Assembly (NCBI RefSeq): GCF_015706575.1
Contig: NW_024037057.1
Location: 3,305,501-3,369,500, forward strand
Source: Patiria miniata
Lineage: Eukaryota > Echinodermata > Asteroidea > Valvatida > Asterinidae
Direction of reading: 5' to 3'
Length of the DNA: 64,000 nt
Position numbers and translations under genes: made by a program. Shown one piece after another: positions 57,901-59,354 of this stretch (the first letter of the stretch is position 1; the number at the start of each line of letters is the position of its first letter). The notes below the pieces were generated by a model. That model was not told where the DNA came from, did no database searches, and worked only from the letters and a program-made list of their open reading frames with translations.

Positions 57901-58724
57901 ATGGCAATATTTGAATTTTGCAAAATGTTGCTGGATAATAAAACCCAGCAGCTGGACAACTCGTCCAACTAGGCAGTACCACGTGACCGGCCAGCCTTGC
58001 GGCATGCATGCACGACGAATACACGGTGCCAGCGCCGCGGAACATTTAAACAACAAGATCTATCAAGCATGAAGCATCCAGCGCAACTCCAGTCCTAACT
58101 ATAGTTGGGCCGACCCAACTGCCGCACTATAGTTGGGACAGTCCCAACTATAGTTGGGACCGATGCGATAGTTGGGGCGTGACAATGCCATTACTAATAG
58201 TAATGGTTATTCCAGGCAAGTTTGGGGTGAGTTGCAGTTGCAATTAGTGTGTAACGGGGACAAAATTGAACATTTTCCAAAATTTTTTGCAAATACTACA
58301 AGTCACGAGAAAAATTCGCTCCAGCCCTAAGTTATAGACAACCCAATGATAAAACTCAGGGCTGGGTAACTCCAGCTAGTTTTTCTTAGAAATCAGTGAT
58401 TTTCACAACTGATATTTCTACCTCCATGGCATGCTTTCACTAACTGGTGCGGTTCCAATTGCAGGTAATTTTTTTGTACCATGCATTACTTTTCTGTTCA
58501 AATCATTAAGCTAAACAAAACAAGGAACCGGAAAACAAGCCCCGCCCCTTCAAGTTCAACTTCAAGTTTCACCCAACAAAAACAAACATCACGGAATGAT
58601 GAACCACGACAGCACAAGGACAGCTGTTTTCAAAAGCCAAATTTGTCACCTCAGCTACCAAAACCTTGCAAAATACTTACCACAGAGCGTTTGCTAATAA
58701 CACCTCCTCTGGTCTCACCCACAT
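18136..58724 (-). CDS. TBC1D9: TBC1D9/TBC1D9B-like Rab GTPase-activating protein, complete, 27 coding exons
   Basis: Twenty-seven minus-strand exons total 4263 nt and encode 1420 aa (human TBC1D9 is about 1266). All phases agree. Domains in order: N-terminal [15 protein letters not shown] and [13 protein letters not shown] 1 (about 140-207, [20 protein letters not shown]); GRAM 2 (about 290-358, [19 protein letters not shown]); a Ser-rich linker (404-500); the TBC domain (about 562-750) with catalytic Arg613 in IERDLHRS and Gln648 in GYCQAMNIV; a degenerate EF-hand (loop 942-953); an acidic region; and a C-terminal conserved block ([13 protein letters not shown]). TBC proteins stimulate GTP hydrolysis by Rab GTPases on membranes, and GRAM domains bind lipids. 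Features of TBC1D9 and TBC1D9B are mixed, so this is likely a pre-duplication orthologue of both. Confidence 0.94.
19040..19322 (+). repeat. tRNA-derived SINE, family 2, with ATAAA tail
   Basis: A tRNA-like head with B box GGTTCGATTCC, body GGGTTTTCAGTCCCTGCCTG, and a short (AATAA)n tail at 19302-19322. It ends 7 nt from the donor of TBC1D9-like exon 26. Confidence 0.75.
19330..19448 (-). CDS. TBC1D9: TBC1D9-like exon 26
   Basis: Acceptor GTCAAACAG, donor CAG|GTAATT. Encodes [20 protein letters not shown] and [22 protein letters not shown]1D9B has DYRHYLRMWAKEKEAQ in this place. A tRNA-derived SINE abuts the donor side. Confidence 0.92.
19540..19825 (+). repeat. tRNA-derived SINE, family 1, copy 3
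   Basis: B box GGGTTCGAATCC, then CTGGGCAAGCCACTTCACT and CCCAGGAGTATAAATGGGTA. TBC1D9-like intron 25. Confidence 0.82.
20013..20520. mobile_element. TTAA-type element, family Q, copy 2
   Basis: Ends AGGTAGAGTAGATCATTTG / CAAATAGCCTACTCTACCT; the left flank is TTAA and the right flank TTCA (decayed). Same orientation as copy 1. Confidence 0.78.
20594..20926. mobile_element. TIR element A, diverged second copy
   Basis: Ends GCGATTCACAATG / GCATTGTGAACAGC. Interior text (GAGATGGTCGACAAATTCAC, CCCCAATCTATAACAAATTA) matches the 1635-2016 copy in reverse orientation. Confidence 0.7.
20947..21211 (-). CDS. TBC1D9: TBC1D9-like exon 25 (acidic)
   Basis: Acceptor TTGGTCAG, donor GAAG|GTAGGA. Encodes a highly acidic low-complexity stretch ([20 protein letters not shown]) between Thr/Pro/Lys-rich and Leu/Glu/Ala-rich parts. 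Poorly conserved; supported by phase on both sides. Confidence 0.87.
21485..21854. mobile_element. TIR element R, intact copy 1
   Basis: Ends AGGCC + poly-A + GTCTCCGGTTTCTGGTATGG and the inverse CATACCAGAAACCGGAGAC + poly-T + GGCC. TBC1D9-like intron 24. Confidence 0.82.
22069..22190 (-). CDS. TBC1D9: TBC1D9-like exon 24
   Basis: Acceptor TTCTGATCAG, donor CCA|GTGAGA. Encodes [20 protein letters not shown] then [32 protein letters not shown] aligns with the family DSAFEATQYFFED. Confidence 0.9.
22262..22530. repeat. Imperfect tandem duplication, about 165 bp unit
   Basis: Two successive blocks share CATCATGAYGTCACTTCAAT, TACCAAG and CAGTTCTGTAGA at matching spacing. TBC1D9-like intron 23. 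Confidence 0.65.
22544..22755. mobile_element. TTAA-flanked element, CCCCTTAAGGACGG ends
   Basis: CCCCTTAAGGACGGG and its inverse CCCGTCCTTAAGGGG, with TTAA directly outside at 22540-22543 and 22756-22759. The interior is GC-rich and palindromic. The target site matches piggyBac-type transposition (inference). Confidence 0.85.
22933..23104 (-). CDS. TBC1D9: TBC1D9-like exon 23 (EF-hand)
   Basis: Acceptor GGTTCTGCAG, donor ACGG|GTAAAG. Encodes [20 protein letters not shown] and onward to [18 protein letters not shown]. Loop [12 protein letters not shown] has Asp, not Glu, at position 12 and no Gly at position 6, so calcium binding may be weak. Confidence 0.94.
23105..23876. other. TBC1D9-like intron 22
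   Basis: No repeat family or nested gene recognised in this 772-nt intron. Confidence 0.45.
23877..24047 (-). CDS. TBC1D9: TBC1D9-like exon 22
   Basis: Acceptor TTTTTTTTTCAG, donor AGG|GTAGGT. Phase 0 at both ends. Encodes [20 protein letters not shown] and onward to [19 protein letters not shown], matching the segment before the EF-hand. Confidence 0.93.
24048..24959. other. TBC1D9-like intron 21
   Basis: 912 nt. Short ORFs on both strands between 24409 and 24716 have no recognised family. Bases 24845-24930 are A/G-rich low-complexity sequence with AAAAAGTAGGA-like repeats. Confidence 0.45.
24960..25169 (-). CDS. TBC1D9: TBC1D9-like exon 21
   Basis: Acceptor GGCCACCCAG, donor AAG|GTGAGT, phase 0 at both ends. 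Encodes [20 protein letters not shown] and onward to [13 protein letters not shown]; the family has RFKQRLKVIQTLEDTTKRNVV in this region. A 12-bp minisatellite begins about 85 nt upstream of the acceptor. Confidence 0.94.
25255..25750. repeat. 12-bp minisatellite, core TTTGACTTGTGA
   Basis: About 40 copies of a 12-bp unit (TTTGACTTGYRA). Being a multiple of three without stops, it gives spurious open frames on both strands (KSQVKLQV and TCDLTCNL repeats). TBC1D9-like intron 20. The reverse complement contains TCACAAGTCAA, the core of the arrays at 48.8 and 51.8 kb. Confidence 0.95.
25874..26117 (-). CDS. TBC1D9: TBC1D9-like exon 20 (end of TBC domain)
   Basis: Acceptor TTTTTTAACAG, donor AAAG|GTATCT. 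Encodes [20 protein letters not shown] then [20 protein letters not shown] and on to TMERK, closing the TBC fold. Confidence 0.95.
26118..27028. other. TBC1D9-like intron 19
   Basis: 911 nt, AT-rich, with a G-run at 26373-26386. No element boundaries or genes recognised. Confidence 0.45.
27029..27140 (-). CDS. TBC1D9: TBC1D9-like exon 19
   Basis: Acceptor TTCTCTCTAG, donor ATCAG|GTGAAA. Encodes [20 protein letters not shown] then [25 protein letters not shown] is a family hallmark. Confidence 0.95.
27337..27594. mobile_element. TIR element B, uninterrupted copy
   Basis: Ends AGGGCCTATCACAATTCATA and the inverted GGATATAAACTGAGAGGGGC, with CAAGTTGCGGGTAGAATCA inside. Shows the form of element B without element A. 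Confidence 0.65.
27658..27804 (-). CDS. TBC1D9: TBC1D9-like exon 18 (glutamine finger)
   Basis: Acceptor TGATTTTTTAG, donor CAAG|GTAAGT. Encodes [20 protein letters not shown] and onward to [16 protein letters not shown]. Gln648 is the glutamine finger, so both catalytic residues are present. Confidence 0.96.
27910..28421. mobile_element. TTAA-flanked element, family P, copy 3
   Basis: TTAA at both edges (27906-27909 and 28422-28425), ends AGGGAAAATACAACATTTGC / AATGATGTATATTCCCT. A perfect 34-bp palindrome lies at 28068-28101 (half: TTTCCAACGCTGATCGG), flanked by inverted GGTTCCCTGAC / GTCAGGGAACC. TBC1D9-like intron 17. Confidence 0.85.
28720..28909 (-). CDS. TBC1D9: TBC1D9-like exon 17 (arginine finger)
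   Basis: Acceptor TATAACTAAG, donor ATAG|GTAATG. Encodes residues 582-644, including [18 protein letters not shown] and [20 protein letters not shown]. Arg613 is the catalytic arginine finger of the IxxDxxR motif. Confidence 0.96.
28948..29110 (-). repeat. SINE family 1 fragment
   Basis: The reverse complement holds the family tail and body pieces (CCTGTTGAACAGGGGTAAAG, ATAAATGGGTATCTG). TBC1D9-like intron 16. Confidence 0.6.
29111..29994. other. Rest of TBC1D9-like intron 16
   Basis: AT-rich, no genes recognised. 29855-29940 holds another SINE fragment in minus orientation (TGTCTTGCCCAAG, GTTAGAACTCACG). Confidence 0.45.
29995..30103 (-). CDS. TBC1D9: TBC1D9-like exon 16 (start of TBC domain)
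   Basis: Acceptor TTTGTGTTGTAG, donor GAG|GTGGGA. Encodes [20 protein letters not shown] then [27 protein letters not shown] is TBC motif A. Confidence 0.95.
30510..30849. mobile_element. Family P element, truncated copy 4
   Basis: Contains the family inverted pair GGTTCCCTGACC / GGTCAGGGAACC and the end GCAAATGTTGTATACC, but lacks one terminus. TBC1D9-like intron 15. Confidence 0.7.
31052..31199 (-). CDS. TBC1D9: TBC1D9-like exon 15
   Basis: Acceptor TTTCTTCGAAG is weak but is the only nearby choice in phase; donor GGAAG|GTCGGT. Encodes [20 protein letters not shown] and onward to [14 protein letters not shown], the segment leading into the TBC domain. Confidence 0.88.
31360..31802. mobile_element. 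Element with CCCTTCGAG ends, copy 1
   Basis: CCCTTCGAG...CTCGAAGGG ends; the outer TTAA has decayed to TTAC and TAAA. The interior matches the copy at 38615-39061 in the opposite orientation over its whole length, including ACACGTGTGGTGATA. Confidence 0.8.
32179..32335 (-). repeat. tRNA-derived repeat, family 3, copy 1
   Basis: The minus strand carries a tRNA-like head with GTAGGTTCGAGTCCCATCC and then the CTGAGTATACAGTGCA tail. Related to 34209-34352 and the fragment at 1-62. Confidence 0.6.
32453..32821. mobile_element. TIR element R, intact copy 2
   Basis: Same ends and near-identical interior as 21485-21854, including CCCGACTAAACTTAGTGCAA and ATACCAGAAACCGGAGAC. TBC1D9-like intron 14. 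Confidence 0.82.
33505..33868. mobile_element. TIR element related to R, diverged
   Basis: GGCC + poly-A + GTCGGTCTCTGGTC at one end and GACAAGAGACCAAGTA + poly-T + GCC at the other, with GATGCGGCGAAGCG and GACGCGCATG as in R. A run of about 24 T occurs near 33585. Probably a sister family. Confidence 0.65.
34209..34352 (-). repeat. tRNA-derived repeat, family 3, copy 2
   Basis: Minus strand: GCTCGGTGGTCGAGTGGTAA (A box) and GGGTTTGAGTCCCACCCGAG (B box), resembling a Leu/Ser-type tRNA head, then CTGAGTATACAGTGTTTAT. Confidence 0.7.
34488..34969. mobile_element. 482-bp near-perfect foldback, TTAA-flanked
   Basis: Arms 34488-34714 and 34738-34969 are reverse complements with few mismatches, separated by a 23-nt loop. 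Ends AGAGGTTGTGGAATGCTCGA / TCGAGCATTCCACAACCTCT; TTAA lies at 34484-34487 and 34970-34973. The right edge is about 17 nt from the donor of exon 14. No coding capacity. Confidence 0.92.
34988..35065 (-). CDS. TBC1D9: TBC1D9-like exon 14 (78-nt putative cassette exon beside a foldback element)
   Basis: Acceptor TTTAATTGGCAG, donor CCAG|GTATCT. Encodes [20 protein letters not shown] and IGMSP. Phase 1 at both ends, so it can be skipped in frame. A 482-bp inverted repeat starts 17 nt past the donor. Confidence 0.7.
35066..35879. other. TBC1D9-like intron 13
   Basis: 814 nt, A/T-rich; nothing recognised beyond homopolymer runs. Confidence 0.4.
35880..35933 (-). CDS. TBC1D9: TBC1D9-like exon 13 (54-nt putative cassette exon)
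   Basis: Acceptor TTATGTTAG, donor AACA|GTAAGT. Encodes [17 protein letters not shown]. Phase 1 at both ends, so skipping keeps the frame. Not conserved enough to recognise; supported by splice sites, phase and an open frame. Confidence 0.7.
36340..36798. mobile_element. Foldback element, mariner-like ends
   Basis: CAGGGTGAGTAAAAAAA at one end and TTTTTTGACTCACCCAG at the other, with TA outside both. Arms of about 180 bp are reverse complements (CCATTGTTTTAGTGAAGTTC, GGAATTTTAAACACAACCAC). TBC1D9-like intron 12. Confidence 0.85.
37424..37757. mobile_element. hAT-type MITE with perfect 8-bp target duplication
   Basis: CAGTGGCGCACCCAAG start and CCTGGGTGCGCCACTG end, flanked by AATGGTGG on both sides (37416-37423 and 37758-37765). 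An 8-bp duplication with CAGTG ends is diagnostic of hAT. The interior is G and C homopolymer-rich. Ends 58 nt from exon 12. Confidence 0.92.
37824..37966 (-). CDS. TBC1D9: TBC1D9-like exon 12 (Ser-rich linker)
   Basis: Acceptor TTGTTTGGCCAG, donor TCAG|GTGAGG. Encodes [20 protein letters not shown] and a further Ser/Asn-rich stretch to NASIKS. Linker sequence is poorly conserved; the call rests on phase agreement on both sides, good splice sites and the similarly Ser-rich human linker. Confidence 0.85.
38050..38397 (+). repeat. tRNA-derived SINE, family 4, copy 1
   Basis: Head GTGGCTTGTGCGTAAAGCGC, B box GGTTCGAATCC, body GCCACGAGGGTTTTTCTCTG and CTCCCAAATTATTATTATC tail. Copies in reverse at 43920-44265 and 45490-45640. 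Confidence 0.85.
38615..39061. mobile_element. TTAA-flanked element with CCCTTTGAGC ends, copy 2
   Basis: TTAA at 38611-38614 and 39062-39065. It matches 31360-31802 inverted. TBC1D9-like intron 11. Confidence 0.85.
39129..39345. repeat. Fragment related to the 52831-53240 element
   Basis: Shares GGAGGATTTTGCAGGATTGA repeats and CACTGCTCCAGGATGTCACT with the TTAA element at 52831-53240, but has neither terminus. Confidence 0.65.
39690..40432. repeat. C-rich low-complexity tract (G-rich in the TBC1D9-like pre-mRNA)
   Basis: About 740 bp of CCCCAACCC / CCCTACCC-like repeats without a fixed unit. The gene is read from the minus strand, so its intron 11 RNA carries many GGGG runs here. Confidence 0.9.
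40516..41713. mobile_element. TIR element F with TATAAGCCGC repeats
   Basis: Ends CCGTAATTTTCGGAATATAA and TTATATTCCGAAAATTACGG with TA outside both. The dodecamer GCGTATAAGCCG recurs several times just inside each end. About 1.2 kb, no recognisable ORF. TBC1D9-like intron 11. Confidence 0.85.
42115..42203 (-). CDS. TBC1D9: TBC1D9-like exon 11
   Basis: Acceptor TTCCACTTCAG, donor CAAG|GTAACG. Encodes [20 protein letters not shown] then FLSKTTENT, near-identical to the family [20 protein letters not shown]. Confidence 0.95.
42426..42536 (-). CDS. TBC1D9: TBC1D9-like exon 10 (GRAM 2)
   Basis: Acceptor TTCGCTTGTAG, donor AAG|GTAGAA. Phase 0 at both ends. Encodes [20 protein letters not shown] and [17 protein letters not shown]; the family segment is IPLREVTIVEKADSSSV. 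Confidence 0.94.
42537..43380. other. TBC1D9-like intron 9
   Basis: 844 nt, AT-rich; no repeat family or gene recognised. Confidence 0.4.
43381..43513 (-). CDS. TBC1D9: TBC1D9-like exon 9 (GRAM 2)
   Basis: Acceptor TCCAACAG, donor CGG|GTAAGG. Encodes [20 protein letters not shown] and onward to [12 protein letters not shown], the first half of GRAM 2. Confidence 0.94.
43920..44265 (-). repeat. tRNA-derived SINE, family 4, copy 2
   Basis: Reverse-complement match to 38050-38397 over the full length, including the (AAT)n tail at 43921-43938. Confidence 0.85.
44323..44800. repeat. Tandem duplication headed by an ATTAGGGAGACAT hairpin
   Basis: Two units (from about 44325 and 44610) begin with CATTAGGGAGACAT...CTCCCTAATG hairpins and share CCCCCTTTAGAGG-like, ATATACC..AATTCGTGG and GGGTTAGGG blocks at the same spacing. 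TBC1D9-like intron 8. Confidence 0.7.
44883..44951 (-). CDS. TBC1D9: TBC1D9-like exon 8
   Basis: Acceptor TCCTTTCAG, donor ACAG|GTAGGT. A 69-nt exon encoding [20 protein letters not shown] and Tyr, the conserved basic linker between the GRAM domains. Confidence 0.94.
45490..45645 (-). repeat. tRNA-derived SINE, family 4, truncated copy 3
   Basis: Tail and 3' body only: AATTTGGGAGGCTAATCAG, GCTGAATTGCGAAGGA, GGCGCCTTTGGCAGCCG. A homopolymer-G stretch (45359-45405) lies just before it. Confidence 0.7.
45729..45931 (-). CDS. TBC1D9: TBC1D9-like exon 7 (end of GRAM 1)
   Basis: Acceptor CCGCTCACAG, donor ATCAG|GTAGGA. Encodes [20 protein letters not shown] and onward to [20 protein letters not shown], all closely matching the TBC1D9 family. 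Confidence 0.95.
46108..47870. mobile_element. Foldback element, mariner-like ends, left arm split by a nested element
   Basis: CAGGGTGGAGCAAAAAAACT / TTTTTTTTTATCCACCCTG ends with TA outside. The left arm is 46108-46144 plus 47411-47580; the right arm is 47662-47870, its reverse complement (GTGGCGCAAGTCTCTAAATA and many more). TBC1D9-like intron 6. Confidence 0.88.
46145..47404. mobile_element. CAGGGGTTT element nested in the foldback
   Basis: CAGGGGTTTCCCTTA start and AAGGAAAACCCCTG end, flanked by ATTATT on both sides. 1260 bp. Subterminal GGCCGGCCGGGCCAG and repeated CTCGCCCG. Termini are hAT-like, but the visible duplication is only 6 bp. No transposase frame recognised. Confidence 0.82.
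47977..48110 (-). CDS. TBC1D9: TBC1D9-like exon 6 (GRAM 1)
   Basis: Acceptor TCTCCCAACAG, donor ACG|GTACGC. Encodes [20 protein letters not shown] followed by [20 protein letters not shown], the core of the first GRAM domain. Confidence 0.95.
48111..48769. other. Part of TBC1D9-like intron 5
   Basis: No gene. 48215-48640 carries an imperfect duplication (GACACGTGGAGTAGCCAGTAG / GACATGTGGAGAAGCCAGTAG, each followed by GGCGC..TTATAAGGTAT). Confidence 0.5.
48780..49235. repeat. Minisatellite, core TCACAAGTCA, array 1
   Basis: Degenerate 10-11 bp units AATCACAAGTC / ATCATAAGTC. TBC1D9-like intron 5. Core orientation is plus. Confidence 0.88.
49400..49486 (-). CDS. TBC1D9: TBC1D9-like exon 5
   Basis: Acceptor GAACACGTAG, donor AACT|GTAAGT. 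Encodes [20 protein letters not shown] then SEDEKLVN, leading into GRAM 1. Confidence 0.92.
49640..50262. repeat. 65-bp tandem satellite, about nine copies
   Basis: Units begin TATATTTCCCTCTTAACCAG and contain ATATTTTCCCCATCCAAAAT and GAAACATCTAGCAT; spacing is about 65 bp with a few indels. TBC1D9-like intron 4. Confidence 0.93.
50469..50567 (-). CDS. TBC1D9: TBC1D9-like exon 4
   Basis: Acceptor AATTTTCCAG, donor GAAG|GTACAG. Encodes [20 protein letters not shown] and then [12 protein letters not shown], matching the segment before GRAM 1. Confidence 0.92.
50740..51060 (+). pseudogene. Unassigned ORF, possible gene fragment truncated by a TTAA element
   Basis: 106 codons on the plus strand inside TBC1D9-like intron 3. 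The stretch [20 protein letters not shown] looks like the N-terminal helical region of DUF3504/Crypton-type recombinase-derived proteins, but this is a weak impression. A donor-like CCC|GTAAGA occurs at 50909. The stop codon TAA is part of the TTAA that borders the next transposon, so the frame was probably cut by that insertion. No function is claimed. Confidence 0.35.
51061..51611. mobile_element. TTAA-flanked element, family Q, copy 3
   Basis: TTAA at 51057-51060 and 51612-51615; reverse orientation to copy 1. Inner hairpin TTTCCAATGG...CCGTTGGAAA. Lies about 20 nt from the donor of exon 3. Confidence 0.85.
51636..51713 (-). CDS. TBC1D9: TBC1D9-like exon 3
   Basis: Acceptor GCCTACCTCTAG, donor CTAG|GTATGC. 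Encodes [20 protein letters not shown] then [14 protein letters not shown] is family-typical. A TTAA-flanked element ends only about 20 nt beyond the donor. Confidence 0.94.
51784..52612. repeat. Minisatellite, core TCACAAGTCA, array 2, with higher-order repeat
   Basis: About 80 units of 10-12 bp. A longer unit of about 170-190 bp (from CACAAGTTAACACAAGCCAG to AGAAATCAGTCACAAGTCCA) recurs some four times. TBC1D9-like intron 2. Confidence 0.92.
52690..53305. mobile_element. TIR element H, split by a TTAA element
   Basis: AATGTTGCAACCTGACGC at one end and GGCATCAGGTTGCAACATT at the other, matching the intact copy 10585-10805 in reverse. The middle is replaced by 52831-53240. Confidence 0.8.
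52831..53240. mobile_element. TTAA-flanked element, CCCTAACCGCCC ends, nested in H
   Basis: Ends CCCTAACCGCCCTGAATCC and GGCCTAGGGAGTTAGGG, TTAA at 52827-52830 and 53241-53244. Several GGAGGATTTTGCAGGATTGA repeats inside. Confidence 0.85.
53418..53640. mobile_element. Small TIR element W
   Basis: GGGCCAAGTTCGCGCAAGGA and the inverted TCCTTGCCCGAACTTGGCC, with GACTATAGTTGAC-like and TAGTCGACTA subterminal palindromes. Confidence 0.7.
53641..54880. other. Rest of TBC1D9-like intron 2
   Basis: No gene recognised. 54000-54120 is CpG-rich. 54438-54474 and 54547-54589 form an inverted pair (CACGTGGTTCGGGGCAAGC / GCTTGTCCCGAATCATGTG). Confidence 0.45.
54881..55044 (-). CDS. TBC1D9: TBC1D9-like exon 2
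   Basis: Acceptor TTTCCGTAG, donor TTACA|GTACGT. Encodes [20 protein letters not shown] and then [21 protein letters not shown], the conserved N-terminal region. A TTAA-flanked element begins about 92 nt upstream of the acceptor. Confidence 0.95.
55136..55460. mobile_element. TTAA-flanked element, CCCTTACCCTACTT ends, copy 1
   Basis: TTAA at 55132-55135 and 55461-55464; ends CCCTTACCC / GAGAGTAAGGG. Nearly identical to 55553-55876, same orientation. Starts 92 nt upstream of TBC1D9-like exon 2. Confidence 0.88.
55553..55876. mobile_element. TTAA-flanked element, CCCTTACCCTACTT ends, copy 2
   Basis: TTAA at 55549-55552 and 55877-55880. Differs from copy 1 by only a handful of bases over about 325 bp. 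The two are separated by unrelated sequence of about 85 bp. Confidence 0.88.
56757..58378. mobile_element. Mutator-like long-TIR element with 9-bp target duplication, carrying a nested element
   Basis: Flanked by GTTTTTCTT at 56748-56756 and 58379-58387. Long terminal inverted repeats begin TAGCTGGAGTTACCCAGCCC and extend well over 100 bp. A 9-bp duplication with long TIRs fits Mutator-like elements. A second, rearranged copy is near 12075-12656. TBC1D9-like intron 1, ending 294 bp from exon 1. Confidence 0.88.
57272..58184. mobile_element. CCCAACTATAGTTGGG palindrome element, nested
   Basis: Ends TGTCACGCCCCAACTATCGC and GCGATAGTTGGGGCGTGACA, 913 bp. Five perfect CCCAACTATAGTTGGG palindromes (57298, 57319, 57368, 57389, 58143) plus many near matches. 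The middle is three tandem units of about 145 bp. The unfilled Mutator-like copy near 12490 lacks it. A related fragment lies at 60928-61010. Confidence 0.88.
58681..58724 (-). CDS. TBC1D9: TBC1D9-like exon 1 (start codon)
   Basis: A 44-nt coding part starting ATG at 58724, giving [14 protein letters not shown] and the first two bases of Trp, donor TG|GTAAGT. The peptide is the hallmark N-terminus of TBC1D9-family proteins and joins exon 2 to give [12 protein letters not shown]. The start is chosen by this match. Confidence 0.95.
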
Positions 58725-59220
58725 TTTTTACCCGATCAGTGGAAAAATGGAGTGGAATTCTTGACAAAATGTCGAGGGGCATCGGGACAAAAAGTCGCCG
58801 ACCTCTGATTTTTTTTTTACTCGCATACGGCCGGGGGTACGACAATTAGTCTGGCATCCTGTCATATGGTTTGCACGTTTTAAAAGAGTCGCTCACCAGA
58901 CTTCATACGTGTTTACTAGTCTTTAATACAAGGCTGTATTAACTATTATTATAATCCAAAAATTTAGTTTGGATCATTAAATGATTCAACAGAGACACCT
59001 TTTCTTGACAAATAGCAATATAACTTATATCATTAATATCAATAACAATAAAAATTAAGAAAATCCAAGCAAAGTTACCAAAGTTTAGAAAGAAAATTTG
59101 CGAGTTCCTTTAAAAGAGTTACCGGAACTTCGGAAGTCTATCGCCTCAACGAAAATCTTGTAAACTAAACATTGAAACGCAAGTGAGAATTGAGTACCAG
59201 ACTAAGTTTAAGTTTCCAAG
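58725..59220. promoter_or_regulatory. Putative bidirectional promoter, TBC1D9-like and TMEM101
   Basis: These 496 bp lie between two divergent start codons, so both 5' UTRs and the core promoter must be here unless noncoding first exons exist elsewhere. No TATA box at a convincing distance and no strong CpG island were seen. The sequence AAGATGGCGGC (59218-59228) over the TMEM101 start matches the YY1 consensus often found at TATA-less housekeeping promoters. Confidence 0.6.
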
Positions 59221-59354
59221 ATGGCGGCGCCCAGTGGGAGAGGGAACATTTCTCTCGGTTTGAAGAAATTGGGTGCATTCATCTTGACTAGACTGCCTTT
59301 TGCTTCTGCTGTTGTTTTTGCTTTGCTCTGCCATGAACGGGAGAGTAACGAAAG
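59221..59354 (+). CDS. TMEM101: TMEM101 exon 1, GC donor
   Basis: ATG at 59221 in a good context (CAAGATGG). Encodes MAAPSGRGNISLGLKKLGAF onward to CHERESNE. The only donor that puts exon 2 in its conserved frame is AAAG|GCAAGA at 59355, a GC-AG intron. A nearby GTAACG (59345) would give the wrong phase. Confidence 0.88.
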
